Shown piece by piece: positions 59,131 to 64,000 of a stretch of DNA of 64,000 nucleotides. The notes beneath the pieces are model-generated. The model saw nothing but the letters and a program-made list of their open reading frames with translations. It did not search any database and was not told where the DNA came from. Both the position numbers and the translations under genes were made by a program. Every line of letters begins with the position of its first letter. Position 1 is the stretch's first letter. Origin of the DNA: Armatimonadota bacterium. Its GTDB lineage: Bacteria; Armatimonadota; Fimbriimonadia; Fimbriimonadales; Fimbriimonadaceae. Location of the stretch: positions 124,001 through 188,000 of the forward strand of contig JACRPN010000009.1 in assembly GCA_016223145.1 (NCBI GenBank), given 5' to 3'.

Positions 59131-62100
59131 TCAGTTCTTGACGAGGGTCTCGTCGAGGTTCAGAAGAACATTGCCGACCACCGTCCACGCCGCCGTCTCG
59201 GCATGCCCAAGCGCGCTCGCAGGCGTGCGGCAAGCCTCCAAGAACCGTCTGGCCTCGTCCGGAGCGGCCTGATACTTGGCAAAGGCCTTGTCGAAAAGCT
59301 GGCGTAAGGCCGCCAGGTCGCGCTTTTGAGGCTGACGTCCGGTACACCTTCTGAAGCCGGCAGCCAGCCCGACATCCAGATTCCTCCCCACCGTCTTGCC
59401 CCGCAAAAGGAACGGATCCCAGGCGGCCTCTTCCATCTGCCTTCCCAGGGTTCCGGCGCACTCGATGAACACCGGATCGTTGAGGGTGTTCAGCGCTTGA
59501 AGCGGCGTGTTGGTGCGCACCCTCTTGGCCACGCATGTGTCGCGCTGCTTGAGGTCGAACGTGAGCGCCATCGGGTAGGGCGCCGTGCGCCGCCAATAGG
59601 TGTACATGCCCCGCCGATATCGGTTGGGCCCGGTTTCGTCGACCCACCGGTCCTTCGTATCGTAGAAGGTGAAGCTATTCTCCCAGACTCCGGGCGGCTG
59701 CGGCGGCATCACGCTTGGGCCCCCGATCGTGGGGTTCAGGCGGCCGCTCGCGGTCAGGGCGATATCCCGTATTCCCTCTGCGTCCAGCCTGAATCGGGGC
59801 CCACGAGCGAGCAGCGCATTGGCGGGATCGCGTGAGACGAGGGCCTTCGAGGACGCCGCCGATTGCCGGTAGGTCGCCGACGTGACGATGAGCCTGAGCA
59901 AGGCCTTTCGATCCCAGCCGCGAGCCATGAACTCGGTGGCGAGCCAATCGAGGAGTTCCGGGTGGGTCGGCGGATCGCCCTGGCTACCGAAGTCCTCCAT
60001 CGTCACCACCAAACCCCGTCCAAAACAGCCCTCCCAAAGCCGGTTCACCTCCACGCGGGCGGTCAGCGGGTTGCTCTTCGAGGCCAGCCACTGGGCGAGC
60101 CCCAAGCGGTCGGGACGGGTGGCCCAACCTCCGAGGGCGCTCGGCGTGTGGGGAAGCACCGTAGATCCTGGAGTGCGGAAATCGCCGCGCTTGAGGAGGG
60201 CGTTGGGTCGGGGCTGCTCGACCTCGCGAAGGATCATCGTGGTGGGAAGTTGCGCCTCGAGCCCCTCCTTGTGAGCTTTCAGTTCTTTCACCCGAGCGGC
60301 GGCCTCAGCGAGCTCTGGCGCGATGCTCAGATAGTAGGTCTTGATCGCCGCCAGTTCGTCTGTCGTCCGGCTTCCGGCTGCTTTCGCGAGCGCCGATGCG
60401 GCAGGAGCCGGCAGCGGCGCGGCTTCAGCCAGGTCCGGGTCGGACGTCACGGCCACCCGAAAGCGGCCCAGATTGTGGTTCGCGTGCCGAGATTGGTGGT
60501 TCAGGGTCAACTCGAGCGTGTCACCCGCCTTTGCCGCAGCAGACCCTCGAACCTTAAGCTGAAGCTCGTGATGAACCCTCTGCTCAGGCAGAAATCCGGC
60601 GATGGCCCAGCCAGGCAGGTCGCCGTCGGCGAGCACCGACATGGGGTCATGCCCGCCCTGCGTGAAGTCGGCCTGCGCGCGATCGAATATGATCGGCGAC
60701 GTCGAACCGTCTGCGTGGCGCAGGTTCGCGACAACCCGCCTCAGCACGAAGTTGCCGTTGAAGTTTCTCCCGGAACTGCCCTCTGGGAGGCTGGGATCGG
60801 GAATCGCCTCGATCTTCAGTCCGAAAAGGCTCCCGCCGGGCAAGTCGTACCGCACCTGATACCGGTCCTCGATGGGATCGGCGCCGGAGGCCAGCAGCGA
60901 ATGATCCGGCAGCTCGGTGAGCGTGGCTCGGGCGGTCCATTCTCGCGGTTTCAGGACCTTCCAGCCGGCACGATGCTGTTCTTCCCACTCAGGCATTTTG
61001 GTGAGGGCGGTGGGGGTCCGGGTCAGCAGGTCGGTTTCAGCGCGCGCGAGCCTTTCTTCCAGATCGCTGAGCTTGGCTCTGCTGCCAGGATCGGCGACTC
61101 GGATCGTCGGGCTGATATCGCGGCCGTTGTCGGCGGTTTGGTTCAAAAAGGCATAAAGCCCGTAATAGTCGCGCTGGGGGAAGGGGTCGTACTTGTGATC
61201 GTGGCACTGGGCGCACGCCATCGTGCTCCCGAGGAAGCTGGTCGCCACCGCGTCGAGACGGTCCATGACCGCCACGACCCGGAACTCCTCGGGGTCGATG
61301 CCGCCCTCGTCGTTGAGCATCGAGTTGCGCAGGAAGCCGGTCGCGACAAGCTGGTCCTGCGTGGGATGGGGCAGCAGGTCTCCGGCAAGCTGTTGGATCA
61401 CGAATTGATCGTAAGGCAGGTTCTTGTTGAAGGCCTGGATCAGCCAATCGCGCCAAGGCCACATCGAGCGGGGAAGGTCCTTTTCGTAGCCGTTCGTGTC
61501 GGCATAACGCCCTAGGTCCAGCCAGGCCCGCGCCATCTTTTCGCCGAAGTGTGGTGAAGCGAGGAGCGTGTCGACGAGCCGTTCATAGGCGTCGGGGCGT
61601 CGGTCGGCCAAAAAAGCGTCAAGCTGGGCTAGCGTGGGCGGGAGTCCGGTCAGGTCGAGAGAGAGCCTTCGGCAAAGGTTTTCGCGTGAGGCTTCTGGGC
61701 TGGGCCGGAGCCCCTCCTTTTCGAGCCTCGCAAGCACAAACCGGTCGATGGCGTTCTTCGGCCACTTGGTGTCGCGGACGTTGGGGAGTTGCGGCCGGAC
61801 GGGAGCGATGTAGGCCCAATGCTTTCGCTTTGCTCCGCTGGTTTTGGCTCCGGCGTCGATCCAGGCCCGGAGCGCGGCGACGTCCTGGGCCTTCATGGGT
61901 GCAAAACCCATCGGCATGCGCGGCTTGCCGCCCTGCCCGAGCACGCGCTGGACCACGAGGCTCTTGGCGCTGTTGCCGGGAAGAACGGCCTTACCGCTCG
62001 CGCCTCCCTTCAAAAGGCCCTCGAGGGAATCGAGCACGAGGCCGCCGCTGGGCGCTGCCGAACCGTGGCAGCTCGCGCAGTGCGCCTTCAAGAGCGCAAG

Positions 62101-62235
62101 CACCTTTGCCGGATCGGCTCCTGAACTTGGAGACTGCTTGGATTGAGGTCCGCCGGAGGCAGCAAAAACCAAAGCGGTCGGCGCCAGGGCGAAAAGCGCC
62201 CTGGCGGCCCATGTCGTAGCCCCGTGGAAATCCAT
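59131..62235 (-). CDS. PSCyt1-DUF1549-DUF1553 exported protein (second copy)
   Basis: The product is 1034 residues. A signal peptide is followed by the cytochrome-like domain with CASCH (53-57), DUF1549 with CAQCHDHKYDPFP, a middle region without an obvious LamG fold, and DUF1553 with VNRLWEGCFGRGLVVTMEDF and RVRTNTPLQALNTLND. It is the counterpart of the protein at 41879. Its presumed DUF1501 partner (53843) is not adjacent. It probably works outside the cytoplasm on a polysaccharide; no reaction is known. Confidence 0.93.
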   Translation of the reverse strand: MDFHGATTWAARALFALAPTALVFAASGGPQSKQSPSSGADPAKVLALLKAHCASCHGSAAPSGGLVLDSLEGLLKGGASGKAVLPGNSAKSLVVQRVLGQGGKPRMPMGFAPMKAQDVAALRAWIDAGAKTSGAKRKHWAYIAPVRPQLPNVRDTKWPKNAIDRFVLARLEKEGLRPSPEASRENLCRRLSLDLTGLPPTLAQLDAFLADRRPDAYERLVDTLLASPHFGEKMARAWLDLGRYADTNGYEKDLPRSMWPWRDWLIQAFNKNLPYDQFVIQQLAGDLLPHPTQDQLVATGFLRNSMLNDEGGIDPEEFRVVAVMDRLDAVATSFLGSTMACAQCHDHKYDPFPQRDYYGLYAFLNQTADNGRDISPTIRVADPGSRAKLSDLEERLARAETDLLTRTPTALTKMPEWEEQHRAGWKVLKPREWTARATLTELPDHSLLASGADPIEDRYQVRYDLPGGSLFGLKIEAIPDPSLPEGSSGRNFNGNFVLRRVVANLRHADGSTSPIIFDRAQADFTQGGHDPMSVLADGDLPGWAIAGFLPEQRVHHELQLKVRGSAAAKAGDTLELTLNHQSRHANHNLGRFRVAVTSDPDLAEAAPLPAPAASALAKAAGSRTTDELAAIKTYYLSIAPELAEAAARVKELKAHKEGLEAQLPTTMILREVEQPRPNALLKRGDFRTPGSTVLPHTPSALGGWATRPDRLGLAQWLASKSNPLTARVEVNRLWEGCFGRGLVVTMEDFGSQGDPPTHPELLDWLATEFMARGWDRKALLRLIVTSATYRQSAASSKALVSRDPANALLARGPRFRLDAEGIRDIALTASGRLNPTIGGPSVMPPQPPGVWENSFTFYDTKDRWVDETGPNRYRRGMYTYWRRTAPYPMALTFDLKQRDTCVAKRVRTNTPLQALNTLNDPVFIECAGTLGRQMEEAAWDPFLLRGKTVGRNLDVGLAAGFRRCTGRQPQKRDLAALRQLFDKAFAKYQAAPDEARRFLEACRTPASALGHAETAAWTVVGNVLLNLDETLVKN

Positions 62236-62294
62236 ACTTAGGCTTCCATTATGCAGAGGTTCTTGGCACCTTCCAAGGGGCCGTTCAAAGGATA

Positions 62295-62750
62295 CTAGGG
62301 TCCCTTGCCGTCCGAGCCGCTTCCTTGCGCCTCAGACCTCCTTTCCAGGCCCCAGAGCCAGAGTTCCAGCTTGGGATCATCACCGATCTTGGCGATGACC
62401 TCATCCTTTTCGCCGATGAGGACGCCATCTTCCGGCAGGTGCTGGGCGGCAAGCGTTGTGCCGGGATCGAGCGCGTCGGCGCGGTAGATGGGCTTGTCGT
62501 TGTTTGTGAAGTCGAAGGACCCCTGCGTTCCCGTCAAGCGGCCGGTTCCCCAAACCTCGGCAACCGGGAGGTCGCCCTCCACCTTCCAGGTAGGCATCGC
62601 GACGAGATAGGTCTTGCCATCCTCGGGGCTCCGCCATTCTTTGATGTCGGAGCGGAGAAGCATGACCGTCGGGGCCGGCTCACCTGAGCAGCCCGCAAGT
62701 GCCAGCGTAGCCACTGCTAGGAGCAGCAACGCCTTAAGCGTCTGTTTCAT
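62295..62750 (-). CDS. lipoprotein of unknown function
   Basis: The product is 151 residues from the ATG at 62750, with GGAAGGAA as Shine-Dalgarno. A type II signal peptide has lipobox LALAGC (about 15-20). The mature part (VMLLRSDIKEWRSPEDGKTY, then WGTGRLTGTQGSFDFTNND) has no recognised family. It is separate from the cytochrome-type gene downstream (59-bp gap). Confidence 0.72.
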   Translation of the reverse strand: MKQTLKALLLLAVATLALAGCSGEPAPTVMLLRSDIKEWRSPEDGKTYLVAMPTWKVEGDLPVAEVWGTGRLTGTQGSFDFTNNDKPIYRADALDPGTTLAAQHLPEDGVLIGEKDEVIAKIGDDPKLELWLWGLERRSEAQGSGSDGKGP

Positions 62751-63095
62751 TGTTTTCCTTCCTGTTGAGCGTTCGCGCCTCCGGTGTCGTAACCCGAGGG
62801 CGTCCAACTAGCACAACCGGCCCCAAGGCGGGCCGGTTCCTGACAGGGCCCGCGCGGATTGGGGCGGGCTGCGCCGCCCCTCTTTTCGGAGAAAACGGGC
62901 AGCCGACCCCGAAGGAGACTACTGAGAGGTGTCCCCACAGGAGACTATTGATGAGGTGTCCCCGCATGGGACAGCAGAGAGTAGCCAGGGGTTGAGCGAA
63001 GTGAAACCCCAGGTTTGCGTCACCTCGAAACCAGCACCCCAACGGGGTGCCACCATTCCATTGAGGCAATTCCGGGCGGACCCCGAAGAGAGATC
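62751..63095. other. 345-bp repeat-rich region upstream of priA
   Basis: No gene is supported. It contains a direct repeat (62914-62938 and 62940-62963, GGAGACTA-TGA-GAGGTGTCCCC type), a near-perfect inverted repeat CCAGGGGTT/AACCCCAGG (62985-63013) and a perfect 7-bp hairpin GCACCCC-AAC-GGGGTGC (63034-63050). Confidence 0.72.
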
Positions 63096-64000
63096 GTGGA
63101 GTATCTTCTCACCACGTTGCCATCCCCCTCGTCCACCGATCTCCTCTCGCTCGTCGACGTCGCGTTCGACCCACGAACCGGCGGCCGCAGCGGGCTGTTC
63201 ACCTACCGCGTGGATCGCAAGGTGGACGAGGGCCAGGCGGTGCTGGTCCCCATTGGCGGGAGGCCGGCGGTCGGCTTCGTGTCTCGCTTCTATCTGACTC
63301 ATCCACTGGATCTGCCCTTTCCGGAATCCCAACTCCGATCGGTGATCGGACCCATCGAGGGCCTGAGCCTGCCCAGGCCGCTCATGGATCTTCTTAGGCA
63401 CGTCGCCGACGAATATCTTTGTCCGTTGCCGGTGGCTCTCGGCGCCGCCATACCGCCCGGGACCCTTGAGCGCATGGTGAGCCGGTGGACCCTCGACGAA
63501 GACCGGCTGGCGCAGATTCCGTTCACCCTGGACACCCTCGCCAAAGAAGCTGTCGATGCGCTCCGAGCAGCGGGGGGAAGCCTCCTAGCAGGAAGGGGTA
63601 AGCGCCTTCTGCCAGGGGCGGACAAGGCGCTCAAACTGCTCCGTGCAAAGGGGATCGTCGCGCACACCCTTGAGCTGGGATACGAGGCCCAGGCAAGAAA
63701 GCCGTCGAAAATGCTCCGACTCTCCGCTGATCCCGATATGGTCGACAACTTTCTTTGTCGGCAGGCAAGGCGCAAGCCCGCACAGGCGCTCGTGCTCCTT
63801 CGTCTCTCGGAGCTGGATTCCCCCGCCTTGACGGGTGCCGATATCAAGTCGCTCTGTGGCGTCACCGACGCCACGATCAAATCCTTGCTCGAGGCCGGAC
63901 TTATCGAGCCGCTGCCTGAAGAGTCTTCTCGAAAGCGGCGCCCTCCCACCCCGAATCCGCATCAGAAAATCGCCATCGAGGCCATACTTGACCCGCTCCA
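63096..64000 (+). CDS. priA: primosomal protein N' (PriA helicase), N-terminal part
   Basis: About 301 codons are visible from a GTG at 63096 to the right edge, without a stop. VDVAFDPRTGGRSGLFTYRV, then VDEGQAVLVPIGGRPAVGFV and HVADEYLCPLPVALGAAIPP, match the PriA 3'-DNA-binding domain; a winged-helix part follows, and NPHQKIAIEAILDP begins the helicase core at the edge. PriA restarts stalled replication forks. GAAGAGAG lies just before the GTG. The zinc-binding and helicase motifs lie outside the window. Confidence 0.87.
   Translation, partial: MEYLLTTLPSPSSTDLLSLVDVAFDPRTGGRSGLFTYRVDRKVDEGQAVLVPIGGRPAVGFVSRFYLTHPLDLPFPESQLRSVIGPIEGLSLPRPLMDLLRHVADEYLCPLPVALGAAIPPGTLERMVSRWTLDEDRLAQIPFTLDTLAKEAVDALRAAGGSLLAGRGKRLLPGADKALKLLRAKGIVAHTLELGYEAQARKPSKMLRLSADPDMVDNFLCRQARRKPAQALVLLRLSELDSPALTGADIKSLCGVTDATIKSLLEAGLIEPLPEESSRKRRPPTPNPHQKIAIEAILDPL

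Noticed and set aside
59863-61515. 550-aa plus-strand frame over the second PSCyt1/DUF1553 gene
   Set aside because: It is a shadow of the strongly supported minus-strand gene with CxxCH and DUF1553 motifs.

Overview
This 64 kb window is a GC-rich bacterial chromosome segment. It most resembles Armatimonadota (Fimbriimonadia-like), with Planctomycetota-like gene content as the alternative. That placement is inference. It rests on an exosortase/EpsI pair with a PEP-CTERM substrate, two sets of planctomycete-type cytochrome (DUF1549/DUF1553) and DUF1501 proteins, a GH97 glycosidase, Tat-exported sugar enzymes, the MEP pathway (ispE), gatCA, and a split ATP synthase locus (atpD and atpC). No rRNA, CRISPR array or phage is visible. 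One tRNA-Ser(CGA) is present.

Layout. 1-4.5 kb: two family-4-type glycosyltransferases, exosortase, EpsI and a lone receiver domain, probably an envelope/EPS and protein-sorting cluster. 4.5-7 kb: secG, a CBS-DUF1385 membrane fusion and ATP-type pfkA. 7-13 kb: a large secreted STN-like protein, then a minus-strand operon gatC-gatA-membrane protein-ispE. 13-20 kb: a DUF255-like protein without its Cys motif, tRNA-Ser, a membrane adenylate cyclase, an ABC exporter and a secreted subtilase. 20-32 kb: accessory metabolism and membrane genes (DUF2961, DUF4870, SRPBCC, lipoprotein, SMP-30, MFS, DinB, P-loop kinase, PhyH, MBL-rhodanese, Wzx-like flippase, TIM-barrel epimerase). 32-37 kb: atpD, a membrane protein, atpC, an M20 amidohydrolase and a PEP-CTERM protein. 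37-49 kb: Tat-exported Hyi-like and Gfo/Idh/MocA proteins, a SUMF1-like protein, ApbE, PSCyt1/DUF1553, a Spy-like protein, DUF1501, VapBC and an interrupted DUF1080 gene. 49-64 kb: a DUF6159-like membrane protein, a TPR protein, a serpin, DUF1501, VOC, GH97, Hsp20, a second PSCyt1/DUF1553 protein, a lipoprotein and the start of priA.

The most unusual layer is not a gene. (1) Many genes have a TANNNT hexamer only 6-10 nt before the start codon and no Shine-Dalgarno, which implies widespread leaderless transcription. (2) At least twelve loci carry degenerate tandem 7-, 8- or 9-mers resembling cyanobacterial STRRs. Several lie in frame inside genes, mostly just after export signals. (3) A 19-bp palindrome occurs five times; two copies, embedded in about 67-bp inverted repeats, bracket a single DUF4870 gene. 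(4) A roughly 50-bp palindromic element occurs four times, once in frame inside a metallo-beta-lactamase-fold gene. (5) A DUF1080 gene is cut by one in-frame TAG where the family normally has Trp.

Functionally, the exosortase/EpsI pair would process the PEP-CTERM protein at 36.7 kb. The DUF1553/DUF1501, DUF1080, Hyi-like, Gfo/Idh/MocA, DUF2961 and GH97 proteins point to breakdown of complex glycans outside the cytoplasm. The rest is largely housekeeping.
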